A stretch of DNA of 64,000 nucleotides from Candidatus Synoicihabitans palmerolidicus (lineage in GTDB: Bacteria; Verrucomicrobiota; Verrucomicrobiia; Opitutales; Opitutaceae). The position numbers and the translations under genes were made by a program. Of this stretch, positions 1 through 8,381 are shown piece after piece; the stretch's first letter is position 1, and every line of letters begins with the position of its first letter. A model generated the notes under the pieces. That model had not been told where the DNA came from, searched no databases, and saw nothing but the letters and a program-made list of their open reading frames with translations. The stretch lies in contig JAGGDC010000001.1 in NCBI GenBank assembly GCA_020809425.1, positions 930,001 through 994,000 on the forward strand, written 5' to 3'.

Positions 1-590
1 GGAAACGGGGTGGACGGAGAAATGGGTGGAATTGGGGGGCGAGGCGATTGATCGCCTGTTGGCGGTGGAGGTGATAGGTCCAGCTCGATGCAGTAGTGAC
101 CCCCTCGCGGGCATTGGAAAGCGAACAAGCGATGGACGCCATGCATGAATTGATTCGAACGCCGGTGAGAGGGAGGGAGGCTGAACTGGCGACACAAGGA
201 CTGCTCTTGTTGGCTCGTTTGAGCGAACGCACGGTGGTTGGAGGGAAAACCAAACCGATTGAGCAGGCGGTGTCTCAAGCCATGCGGATGATGGAGGCCG
301 ATTTAGGTGAGGCCAGGTCGATTCCCGACTTGGCGAGTCATCTTGGGGTGGGATATTCTTATTTCCGTCGCGAGTTTCGCCTGCGAACCGGAGTGTCGCC
401 GCAGCAATACCAACTGCGTTTACGCATGCAGCGAGTGCAGCGCCTCTTAGGCGCCACGGAATTGTCGATCAAGGAGATCGCCGATCGATTGGAATTCAGT
501 TCGCCGTATCACCTATCGGCGGCCTTTAAGACACACTTCGGCTTGTCACCACGCGCATGGCGGAAGTTTCGGAAAGAAAGAAGGGAGTGA
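1..590 (+). pseudogene. AraC-family transcriptional regulator, C-terminal part with a frame break
   Basis: The last 110 residues form a typical AraC/XylS DNA-binding domain with two helix-turn-helix units; the second contains IKEIADRLEFSSPYHLSAAF, the usual family signature. The gene enters from the left edge. Its upstream part reads in a different frame (bases 2 to about 80, containing WVELGGEAIDRLLAVEV) from the DNA-binding part (from about 96), and a TAG at 75-77 closes the latter frame upstream. A frameshift near 80-95 is therefore likely. It converges on the microcompartment operon and could have sensed a sugar, but the ligand-binding domain is outside the window. Confidence 0.72.
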
Positions 591-603
591 AGACGGAAGC
601 CCC

Positions 604-628
604 GTTTGTAACGTATTACGTTACAAAC
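604..628. repeat. Palindromic repeat, copy 1
   Basis: A perfect 12-bp inverted repeat, arm GTTTGTAACGTA, around a single T. It lies between two convergent genes. Copy 2 at 681-705 has the same architecture with one compensating base-pair change. This copy is flanked by CCC/GGG, which extends the stem with a one-base bulge. Possibly a REP-like element or a bidirectional terminator. Confidence 0.85.
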
Positions 629-680
629 TCGGGAGAGCGAGGAGCACGAGAAAAGGGAATTGCGGGGCGGGGGGAAGGAG

Positions 681-705
681 GTTTGTCACGTATTACGTGA
701 CAAAC
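681..705. repeat. Palindromic repeat, copy 2, overlapping the 3' end of the dehydrogenase gene
   Basis: A perfect 12-bp inverted repeat, arm GTTTGTCACGTA, around a single T. Relative to copy 1 the seventh arm base is C instead of A and its partner is G instead of T, so pairing is kept. On the minus strand its bases supply a TAA and a TGA stop in two frames of the neighbouring dehydrogenase gene, so it seems to have landed on, or become, the gene's end. Confidence 0.85.
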
Positions 706-1646
706 TCTGGGTGGAGCGGGTGGGGCGGATTTTGGACCAAGTGGATTGGAGGGCGCGAGCGCTGGCGAGGAGGCCTTGTTGTTCCTTGGGCCCAAGGGGG
801 ATCTCGACGTGTTGCAGCACGCCGGCACGACCGACGGTGGTGGGGACCGCTGAGGCAAACGTCGCGAAGTCCGTAGCAGCCGTGCTGGAGGGATGACACG
901 GGGAGCAATTGGCGTTTGTCGTGTGCAATGGCGTGCACCACCTCCGCGATGGTCAGGGCGACAGCCCAACCGGCACCGCCTTTGCGGCGAATGACCTCGG
1001 CGCCGCTGGTTTTGGCGCGTGCGAAGGTTTGAGCCTGGCAGGCGGCAGTGACGGTGGGGAAATTTGCGAGAGGCAGTCCGGCCGCGGTAGCGCTGGACCA
1101 AAGGGGAACCATGGCGTCGCCGTGTTCGCCGAGGATGAGGGCTTTGACCTGAGTCGGGGCGAGTTTAAGGTTTTCGGCGATGAGTGAGCGGAACCGTGCA
1201 GTAGCGAGCATGGTGCCAAGCCCCAATACTTGACTGGCAGGTAATCCGAGGCGGGCACAGGCGAGGTGGGTGAGGATATCGACGGGATTGGAGACCACAA
1301 CGATCAGAGCATCGCGGCGAAGACCGGCATGTTTGATCGACGTGAGGATGCCGTCGAAGAGGGCAACATTGCGCGTGATCAGGTCGAGGCGGGATTCGTT
1401 GGGTTTACGGCGAAGGCCGGCGGTGATCACGAAAATGTAGCTGTCGGCGGCCTGAGCGTAATCGCCGGCATAGATGCGTTGGTCGGCAATGACGGAGCTC
1501 CCATGCATCAAATCGAGGGCTTCGCCGGCGGCGAGGTCGGTATTGGCGTCGAGAAGTTGAATTTCTGATACAATACCGGCGCATTGCAGGGCGAAGGCGG
1601 CGTTGGATCCCACGCGACCGCCGCCGCCGATGATGGTTACTTTCAT
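686..1646 (-). pseudogene. Lactate/malate dehydrogenase of the BMC locus, frameshifted near its C-terminus
   Basis: An NAD-dependent 2-hydroxyacid dehydrogenase of the LDH/MDH family, likely recycling NADH for the microcompartment pathway. Visible signatures are the N-terminal dinucleotide-binding glycines (GGGGRVGSNAAF), the substrate-binding arginine segment (GLRRKPNESRLDL) and the catalytic histidine in GEHGDAMVPLW. The reading is good for about 265 residues; the expected C-terminus (VGRAGVLQHVEIPLGPKEQQ) then continues in another frame, so a frameshift lies near 845. The open frame runs on to 693 and the corrected frame to 686; both stops fall in the palindrome. It is the last gene of the BMC operon. 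Confidence 0.85.
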
Positions 1647-1692
1647 GATAGTAGGAGGTCGCGAGGAGGGCGGACGGAGGGTGGACGGACGA

Positions 1693-2789
1693 TTATGCGG
1701 TCGCCGTAAGTTGGGTTAGAATTTCGGTGGTGAGTTTCTGCACCAGGGCCTCGACCTCGGGGTCGGAGGTGGGGGAGTCGCTTGAAGCGGCGGGGACCGG
1801 AGCGGGACACACGGCCCCCGGCCTGAATTCGCGGTTGTCGTTGCACAGCTCGCATTCGGCGAGTCCGGCGCGTGGGTCAGGCATACCCAGTTGTTGGCGC
1901 AGACCGATGAGATCCTTGAGTTTATCGGTTTCGAAACGGTGAAGACCGCTGCCCAGTCCGCCGGCGATGGCGACCATGCGGCAATACGAATCGATGTTTT
2001 CCATCTTCCAGTAGGCGTCCTCAACGTCCTTGCCCCAGACGATGACACCGTGGTTCTGCATCAGAATGGCTTGGTGATCGACACCGATATGACCGACGGC
2101 ATCGGCGTTTTCTGGAGTGCCCGGGGTGTGGTATTTGGCGACTCCGATTTTGCCCAGGAAGACCTGGGGTTCGGGAATCCAGCAGGAGGAAAGCTCGGCG
2201 ATGGCGAAGGCGGTGGCATGTGGAGGGTGGGCGTGCACGCAGGATTTGGCAGCGGCTGCCGTTTCATGATGCCGAAGTGGGTCATGGCTTCACTGGTGCG
2301 TTTGCGAGTGCCGGCGAGTTGCCGACCGTCCAGATCGACGAGACAAATGTCGGCAGGGTTCATGAAACCTTTGCAAATCAGGGTAGGCGTGCAGAGAGCG
2401 AGATTGTCACCCACTCGCACCGTGATGTTGCCGCCGTTGCCATCCGTGTATTCGCGAGCCCATAAGCGGCGGCCAATGTCGCACATACTCAGTTTGAGGG
2501 CCTCGAGGGGAGCTGAGTTGAAGAAGGTTTGAAGTTCGCCGGGAGTTTGGGCGTCGGTGCCTGATTTCCATTTGAACTCGAGATCCGGAGTGGACGGTTC
2601 CGGAGGCACGGAGCTGGAGGGCGAGGAGGACAATGGGGGTCGCTGACGGACCAGAGAGCCAGCGTGGCGACCACGACGGTGGTCGTCGCCCAAGTCACGA
2701 GCAGAAGGCGTTAGGAGGACACCTTTGGGGATGGGTTGGCTGGAGCGGAGAAGTTGTTCCACTTAGCGAGCGGTGAGAATATTTGGCAT
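1693..2789 (-). pseudogene. Class II aldolase (fuculose/rhamnulose-1-phosphate aldolase type), broken
   Basis: A zinc-dependent class II aldolase that would cleave a deoxyhexulose-1-phosphate to lactaldehyde and dihydroxyacetone phosphate. The phosphate-binding GNGGNITVRVGDN, zinc ligands in HAHPPHATAF and the third-histidine segment MQNHGVIVWGKD are visible. The ATG at 2789 starts MPNILTAR, followed immediately by a TAA (2765-2763) and then VEQLLRSSQPIPKG in frame, so one early codon has become a stop. A second break near 2240 shifts the frame just before the zinc motif. The C-terminal tail VEALVQKLTTEILTQL is amphipathic and separated by a Pro/Ser linker, as expected of a BMC encapsulation peptide. 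Confidence 0.85.
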
Positions 2790-2809
2790 GAGAAAGGCGG
2801 GGAGGAAGT

Positions 2810-2820
2810 GGGGGGGGGGG
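2810..2820. repeat. Homopolymer of 11 G
   Basis: A run of about 11 G in the short gap between the end of a shell-protein gene (2823) and the aldolase start (2789). On the coding strand it reads as poly-C just upstream of the aldolase start codon, where its length could alter the spacing of the ribosome binding site. Confidence 0.8.
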
Positions 2821-2822
2821 AC

Positions 2823-3119
2823 TTAGGCTGGCGGGCGGTAGTCGATATGCTCGACGATGCAGGCAGCGAAGGCATCCACCGGTGCGGGGATAGGAAAGGG
2901 TTGCGACGCTTCGGCCCCTTCGGTGAAACCGATGGTGTCGCCCTCGCCCGCGCCAAGTTGGTCGTAGACGACAATGGTGGAACCGAAAGAAAAGGACGGA
3001 GACGAAGTGTCACTGAATTGGAGGCGGGAAAACGGCTGTACCAACAATAGACAGCAACCCCGGTAGACAGGCTCCTGTTGACTGAGAGTGACGCGTCCGA
3101 TGACAGTGCCGAGTAGCAT
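2823..3119 (-). CDS. BMC-P pentameric vertex shell protein (EutN/CcmL family)
   Basis: 98 residues, the normal size for the EutN/CcmL family whose pentamers cap microcompartment vertices. It starts MLLGTVIGRVTLSQ, the classic family N-terminus, and contains GSTIVVYDQLGAGEGDTIGF, matching the conserved glycine-rich pore/hinge region. It ends with VDAFAACIVEHIDYRPPA. No lesion is visible. It is one of three BMC-P genes here; PVC-type loci characteristically carry several, with three BMC-P in the planctomycete example. Confidence 0.92.
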   Translation of the reverse strand: MLLGTVIGRVTLSQQEPVYRGCCLLLVQPFSRLQFSDTSSPSFSFGSTIVVYDQLGAGEGDTIGFTEGAEASQPFPIPAPVDAFAACIVEHIDYRPPA

Positions 3120-3128
3120 GGGGGCGGT

Positions 3129-3401
3129 TCAGTTGGGGGTGGTATCGGTATCAACAATACCGAGAACGAAGTTGCGCAGTGGGGAAGAGGGATCTCGCAC
3201 CATGGTTCGGGTTTGGGATCCGTCGGTGGAGACTAATACGTGTTGGTGGAGTCCGGAGGAAAATGGATCCAGGGCGATGACGGGCGCACCGACCGCGGCG
3301 CCTGCTGCGTTGAGTGGCTGACAAATCACGTTGCGGCGTCCCTGCAGACTGGGATGACAAGCGGCGGTGATGAGGATTCCGTCGATACGAGCGAGGATCA
3401 T
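3129..3401 (-). CDS. BMC-P pentameric vertex shell protein (EutN/CcmL family), second paralogue
   Basis: 90 residues starting at MILARIDGILITAACHPSLQ, chosen because this aligns with the EutN/CcmL N-terminus; the frame is open upstream but unlike the family. The central part (GAAVGAPVIALDPFSSGLHQ) is the expected glycine-rich segment and the protein ends RNFVLGIVDTDTTPN. Ten bases separate it from the downstream BMC-P gene, indicating one operon. No lesion is seen. Confidence 0.88.
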   Translation of the reverse strand: MILARIDGILITAACHPSLQGRRNVICQPLNAAGAAVGAPVIALDPFSSGLHQHVLVSTDGSQTRTMVRDPSSPLRNFVLGIVDTDTTPN

Positions 3402-3421
3402 GACATGCAGATTGAGGTGAT

Positions 3422-4890
3422 TTAGTAGATGCGTAGCTGGTCGACCATGACGCAGCGACGAGTGCGAGTGAAGGTGCGAGGGGTGGTTATGCCTTCGCCC
3501 GTGGTCGTGGCGATGGAGTAGCTCAAGTAGCCCTCTCCCCCACGGCCGAGACCGGCGACGCACGGACCGTTTTTGACGAACAAGGTGGTATCCAATGCGC
3601 GGGCCATGGTCGTCATGTGGTTCACGTTAAGGGAGTGGATGATGGTCGAGTGTTTGTAGTCGTGTGCGGCTTTGAGTGCCGCGGCGATACCGGTTTCGAC
3701 GGAGGGCATCCGCACAATGGGCAGCATGGGCATCATTTGCTCTTCGACTACAAAGGCGTGGTCGGCGTCGGTCTCGGCGAAGAGCAACGTGGAGCCAGGG
3801 GCGGCGGTCGTGCCGGCGCTTTGCGCCAAGGCAGAGGCATCGAGACCGACGAACGCGCGATTGAGCACGGGATGCGAACAGCCGCCTGCGTCACGTGAAT
3901 CACTGAAAGTGGAAGCGGTAAGACGGTCCAGTTGAGATGTATTCAAACCATGGGCACCGTGATGGGAGAGGGCGGCGAGAAATTTCTCGGCGATGTGGTA
4001 GAGAACAAAGACCGCCTTTTCGCCAATGCACAGCAGATTGTTGTCGAACGAGGCACCTTGAATGATGTCGCGGGCGGTTTTATCGAGACAGACGGTATCG
4101 TCGACCAGTACAGGCGGATTACCCGGACCGGCGCAGATAGCGCGTTTACCGGATTTCATGGCGGCGGCAACGACGGCAGGACCGCGGTCACGCAAAGCAG
4201 CTTGATCTCTGGGGCCAGGCAGAGGGCATCGAAGGTTTCGAGAGACGGGGCTTCTACGGTACAAACGAGGTTCTCGATGCCAGTGGCGGCGATGATGGCC
4301 TGATTGAACGCGGCGATGGCGAGGGCGGCGGATCGCGCTCCGCCGGGATGCGGGTTAAAAACGACACTGTTACCGGCGGCGACGATATTGATGATGTTGC
4401 CGGCCAAGGTCGGAATGGAGTGCGTCATCGGCAGGATGGCGGCCACGACGCCGAAGGGAGTGAACTCCTTCAAGGTGATCCCATGGTCGCCACTGCGAGC
4501 GTCGGGTCGCAACCACTCGACTCCCGGCACGAGCTTTACGATTTGGAGTTTTTCGATCTTGTGATCCAAGCGGCCGATCTTGGTTTCGTTGAACTCGAAG
4601 CGACCCCATTCGGTGGCGTGCCGGGTGCACAAACTCTTTATGATTTCTACCACTTTAGCACGGGCGGCGATACCGCCGGCGTTCAGTTTGGATTGGCGGC
4701 CTGAGCGGCGGCGCAGGCCCTGGCGACATCGGAGAACACGCCAGGCTGTGAGGGGCGAGAAATGATGGCGGGGGCGATCACGGGCGCGGAAGAGGGAGGC
4801 AGCTCGGTCGGACGGCGGACGAAGGTTTGCAGGACTTCCTGCACGACGCTGCGCACGAGGGCTTCATCAAATACGGGGGGAAGAGGACAT
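3422..4890 (-). pseudogene. BMC-associated CoA-acylating aldehyde dehydrogenase (PduP-like), three frameshifts
   Basis: Would oxidise the aldehyde made by the aldolase to an acyl-CoA inside the shell. The N-terminal helix EALVRSVVQEVLQTFVRR, followed by a proline-rich linker, resembles an encapsulation peptide. The catalytic cysteine lies in NNLLCIGEKAVFV. The natural ATG (4890) is out of frame with this helix because of a six-base G run at 4875-4880; a second shift lies near 4695 (before AGGIAARAKVVEIIKSL) and a third near 4200 (before GPAVVAAAMKSGKRAI). With three shifts corrected the protein is about 490 residues, the family's size. Confidence 0.88.
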
Positions 4891-4898
4891 GATGCGAT

Positions 4899-5198
4899 TT
4901 AGGCGAGGCGGTGACCCTGGATTTCAACGGTATCAACCAGACCGATGACGGCGGCGTCGATGGGCAGGGCTTTCATACCGGCGGCGTGGCGGGCGGAACT
5001 ATCTTGGCAGAAAAGAACAAGGTCACCGGTACCGGCGTCGAGGGCGTCGACCGCAACGATGGTATTTTGCCCCGATTTGAATTGGGCGGGATCCTGTTCG
5101 TCGACCAAGAGAGGACGTAACACGAGGAGTTTTCGACCTCGCATGACCTCGTCCTTTTTGGTGGAGACGACGGAGCCGATGACACGGGCGATAAACAT
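4899..5198 (-). CDS. BMC-P pentameric vertex shell protein (EutN/CcmL family), third paralogue
   Basis: 99 residues beginning MFIARVIGSVVSTKKDEVMR, a close match to the EutN/CcmL start, with GQNTIVAVDALDAGTGDLVL as the conserved mid-region and the C-terminal VIGLVDTVEIQG strand. It ends 8 bases before the aldehyde dehydrogenase start, so the two are probably translated from one message. No lesion is seen. Confidence 0.92.
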   Translation of the reverse strand: MFIARVIGSVVSTKKDEVMRGRKLLVLRPLLVDEQDPAQFKSGQNTIVAVDALDAGTGDLVLFCQDSSARHAAGMKALPIDAAVIGLVDTVEIQGHRLA

Positions 5199-5253
5199 GG
5201 CGAGGGCAGGTCGGGTTACGAAGAGGGCGGACGAAGGATTGCGCGAGGGGGGA

Positions 5254-5559
5254 CTATTTCTTAGCCGCTTTGGTTTTCACGGCAGCCTGGGGCAGAACGT
5301 TGGCGAGGTCGTCGTGAGGACGGGGAATGACGTGGACGCTAAGCACTTCGCCATAGGCGCGGGCAGCTTCGGCGCCGGCATCGACCGCGGCTTTGACCGC
5401 GGCGACATCTCCTTCGACCACGGCGGTCACCATGGCGTTGCCGACCTATTGCATGGGGCCGGTGAGACAGACGTTGGCGGATTTAAGCATGGCATCGGTG
5501 CCAGCGACGAGCGCGGCGATGCCACGTGTTTCAAGAAAACCGAGAGCGGATTGGGCCAT
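5254..5559 (-). pseudogene. BMC-H hexameric shell protein with an in-frame TAG
   Basis: A BMC-domain hexamer protein of 101 codons: MAQSALGFLETRGIAALVAG at the start, then [19 protein letters not shown] and the family-typical [15 protein letters not shown] at 5448-5446 (codon 38), in LTGPMQ*VGNAMV, interrupts the domain where related proteins have a sense residue. The rest of the frame is undamaged, so this is one substitution, not an indel. It is the only one of the six shell genes with a visible lesion. Confidence 0.87.
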
Positions 5560-5626
5560 GAGGGAGGAGGAATTTAGAGTTAGGAGAGGAGTGAAGTACG
5601 GGAGGGAAGGCGAAAGAGGGAGGCGA

Positions 5627-6792
5627 TCAGACCGGGACCGGACTGCGTTGGAGAAGACGGGCGGCTTCGCGGGCGACGACCAGTTCCTCGTTGGAGGGAA
5701 TAACGATCACGCGGGTGGCCGAATCGAAAGCGGCGAGATTGGTCTCGGCGTCGAAGTAGAGTCCCAGATCTACCAAGCCGGCGCAGACCGCTTCGCGAAG
5801 CAGGGGTTATTTTCACCGATCCCTCTGGTGAAGACGAGGGCTTCGCAGCCACCGAGTTCGAACCAAAGTGCACCCACCCAATGGCGAATGGAGTGAACAA
5901 AACTATCGATGGTGAGTTGGGCACGAACGTTACCTCGGTCGGCTGCGGTTTTTATGTCGCGCAGATCGTTGCTGACGCCGGAAAGCCCAAGTAGGCCGCT
6001 GTTTTGGGCCAGTTGATGTTCGGCTTCCTCGATGGTGAGACGGAGTCGTCTGATGGCCGCCGGAATGGCCGCACTGTCCAGGTCGCCGACCCGATTGTTC
6101 TGAGGGAAGCCGGATTGCGGGCTGAGTCCCATGCTCGACCCCCAGGCGACGCCATCGCAGATTGCTGTGACGGAACTGGAGCCGCCCAAGTGGCAGGAAA
6201 TGACGCGAGTTGGATGGCCCGGGATCGGGCGAGGACCGTCGAGGTAGAGACGACGCACCATGGCGGCGAGATCGTGACGACCGAGCAGCTCGGCGGAGCG
6301 TTCAGCGACATATTTGTGGCTCGCGCCATGAAACCTGTAGCGACGAAGCCCGGCGGCATGCCATTCGGCGGGAACCGCGTAGCGTTGAGCGAAGTCGGGC
6401 ACCCACTGGTAGTAGGCGGTCTCGAAAAGGGCTATGCGCGGCACTTCGGGCAACCGTTGGCGGAAGCTGAGCAGACCCGCGGCGTAGGGAGGGTTGTGAG
6501 CAGGAGCGAGATCGGCGTTGGCGAGCAGGGCATGTTCGACGGATTCATCGGCGAACACGCAGCCAGTCATCGTGCCGCCAAAGACGGTTTTAAACGCGAC
6601 GGCGTCGAGCTCATGGGGAGCGCGCACCAACCCGGAGTCGGCCAATTGCGCTAAGGCTCGGTCGATGGCCTCATCGTGATCGGTGACCCGTTCGGATCCC
6701 CCTTTGGCCAGTTCCCGGCAGGTTGAGCCGTCCACCGCGAAGAGGCGGTATTTGAATGACGTGGATCCAAGGTTGGCGACGAGGATGTTCAT
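5627..6792 (-). pseudogene. ackA: Acetate/propionate kinase of the BMC locus, frameshifted
   Basis: Acetate kinase converts the acyl-phosphate from PduL into the free acid with ATP formation. Family landmarks are N-terminal ILVANLGSTSFKYRLF, RYRFHGASHKYVAERS, the phosphate-binding ISCHLGGSSSV and FTRGIGENNP. After ENNP the frame is lost; the expected C-terminus (LVDLGLYFDAETNLAAFDSA and VIVIPSNEELVVAREAARLL) continues in another frame to a TGA at 5629-5627. The single shift lies near 5812. It sits between BMC-H genes in the operon. The shift removes the last 60 residues, so activity is unlikely. Confidence 0.9.
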
Positions 6793-6828
6793 CGAGGGGT
6801 GGGGTTTTCGATGGAGGGGGGCGTAACT

Positions 6829-7107
6829 CTATTCGATCCAGGGACCGAGGACGACGATGTCTTCGTGAGGGCGTGGGATCACCTGAACGGCGACGACTTC
6901 GCCAACGCGTTGAGCGGAATCGGCGCCGGCGTCGACGGCGGCTTTGAGGGCGGCGACATCGCCGCGGAAAAAGGCAGCCACGTTACCGGAGCCAATTTTT
7001 CCGAACCCTGTTAGGGTGACGTTGGCGGCTCTGAGCGCGTCGGCGGCGGTTTCGACGAGTGTACAAAGACCTTTGGTTTCGATGATACCGAGAGCTTCTT
7101 GGGCCAT
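6829..7107 (-). CDS. BMC-H hexameric shell protein
   Basis: 92 residues beginning MAQEALGIIETKGLCTLVET, a standard single BMC-domain protein that forms hexameric shell tiles. The pore-region segment GFGKIGSGNVAAFFRGDVAA and the edge motif VQVIPRPHEDI are present. It ends 37 bases before the acetate kinase start. No lesion is visible. Confidence 0.93.
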   Translation of the reverse strand: MAQEALGIIETKGLCTLVETAADALRAANVTLTGFGKIGSGNVAAFFRGDVAALKAAVDAGADSAQRVGEVVAVQVIPRPHEDIVVLGPWIE

Positions 7108-7159
7108 GGTGGAGGGGAAAGTTAAGAGATGAATTTAGAGGGGAGGAGGGAACGTGAAG

Positions 7160-7429
7160 TTAGAGACCGAACTGCTTGAGTAGCTCCGGATGGGGGCGGG
7201 CGATGACGTGCGAACAAATGAGTTCGCCGACGCGGCGGGCGGCTTCGGAGCCGGCTTCGATGGCGGCTTTGACGGAGCCCACGTCGCCGCGGACCACGAC
7301 GGTGACGAGGCCACCTCCGATTTGGATTTGGCGGGCGAGGGTAACGCCTGCTGCTTTGACCATGGCATCGCTGGCTTCGACGGAGCCTACGTAGCTTTTG
7401 GTTTCGATCATACCGAGTGATTCACTCAT
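7160..7429 (-). CDS. BMC-H hexameric shell protein, second intact paralogue
   Basis: 89 residues beginning MSESLGMIETKSYVGSVEAS, a single BMC domain with the pore segment QIQIGGGLVTVVVRGDVGSV and the family edge motif SHVIARPHPELL. It follows pduL by 56 bases and precedes the next BMC-H by 53 bases. No lesion is visible. Its pore loop differs from the paralogue at 6829, so the two hexamers probably had different permeability. Confidence 0.93.
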   Translation of the reverse strand: MSESLGMIETKSYVGSVEASDAMVKAAGVTLARQIQIGGGLVTVVVRGDVGSVKAAIEAGSEAARRVGELICSHVIARPHPELLKQFGL

Positions 7430-7484
7430 GGACGGACGGGGTTGGGTTTGAATTGTGATGGGAGGACGGAGAGAGGGGGTGAGA

Positions 7485-8227
7485 TCAGGTGAGCAACTGA
7501 CACGGAGTGGAAGGACCCAGGCCGCAGGCGTTGCCCTCGTCGGTGTCGATGTGAACCTCGAGTTTGAAATCGGGTAAAGTGCGCACGAGCACGCGGTCGA
7601 ATGTCATGCCGCAGTCGCCACCGACCTGAAGTCGAGCGAAGTCGCCCGCTTTGACACCGTGAAAATCGTCGTCGTCGGGATGCATGTGCACGTGCGGCGC
7701 GGCCCGAATGACGCCCTCGGGAAGTTCAAGAAAACCGCCCGGCGCCATGAGCATACAACCGGGAGTGCCGGTGATATGTCCGGAGGCGCGGACCGGGATA
7801 TCGAAACCCAGAGAGATGCCGTCGGTGAACGCGAGTTCGACCTGGTTGATTTCGCGGCACGGACCGAGGATACGAAGATTGGAAATGATGCGACTACGAG
7901 GGCCGATGAACGTGACCGTTTTCTGAGCGGCGTATTGACCGTGTTGGTAGAGCGCCTTCATCGGACGGAGCGTGTGGCCCGGACCAAATAGGGTTTCGAC
8001 GGCCTGAGGAGTCAGGTGACAGTGTCGAGCGCTGACGTTGACCAACGAGCGGGTTGGGGGCCTCGGTGGATCGCGGTGCAGGACGCCCCATGCGTTGGTA
8101 GAGGAGGCCGGCGGACAACGTGTTCAATCTCGGCCCGGTGGGGCTTGGCAGGAGCGGGGGACATCGGCGGCAGTATGTCGAATTTCGCGCTCGCGTGCGC
8201 CGCACGCTCTTGCTCAATCTTATTCAT
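7485..8227 (-). pseudogene. pduL: PduL-type phosphotransacylase, frameshifted N-terminus
   Basis: PduL exchanges the CoA of an acyl-CoA for phosphate inside microcompartments. The catalytic domain is open from VNVSARHCHLTPQAVETLFG to the stop at 7485, with zinc ligands in ARHCHLT and HVHMHPDDDD and the family segment SNLRILGPCREINQVELAF. The only good start, ATG 8227 (MNKIEQERAAHASAKFDILP), reads in another frame, so a shift lies between about 8046 and 8110. The segment between should be an encapsulation peptide plus linker but no longer reads cleanly. It is first in its operon, directly beneath the inverted-repeat operator. Confidence 0.85.
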
Positions 8228-8252
8228 TATATGACGTAAAACGATTATATAA
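8227..8252. promoter_or_regulatory. Predicted operator/promoter of the pduL-led BMC operon
   Basis: An imperfect inverted repeat, TTATATGAC (8227-8235) and ATTATATAA (8244-8252), abuts the pduL start codon. The same sequence in more perfect form lies upstream of deoR (11399-11424). On the minus strand it includes TATAAT, a likely -10 element, so a bound repressor would block polymerase. The DeoR-family protein of this locus is the obvious candidate binder (inference). Confidence 0.7.
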
Positions 8253-8319
8253 CTATTGGGCCGAAATTGACGAGCCGCCGGACGGTACGCGCGCGGACCG
8301 GCCAGGGAACGAGCCCAAT

Positions 8320-8350
8320 AAAACGCCGCGCTCTCAGAGAGAGCGCGGCG
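8320..8350 (-). terminator. Rho-independent terminator downstream of rhaD
   Basis: An 11-bp perfect stem, CGCCGCGCTCT (8324-8334) with its complement at 8340-8350 and a five-base loop, followed on the minus strand by TTTTATT. It ends the deoR-rhaD transcript before the pduL promoter. Confidence 0.85.
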
Positions 8351-8381
8351 GATGGATGGGCTACGACCGTGGGACTGAAGG

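Noticed and set aside
616..1101. Open frames antisense to the dehydrogenase and other large genes
   Set aside because: High GC gives long shadow frames; none has a domain or a sensible start, and each lies opposite a recognised gene.
2810..2820. Poly-G as a phase-variation switch of the BMC aldolase
   Set aside because: The run is outside the coding frame and the aldolase carries other fixed lesions, so switching would have no effect. Retained only as a slippage-prone site.
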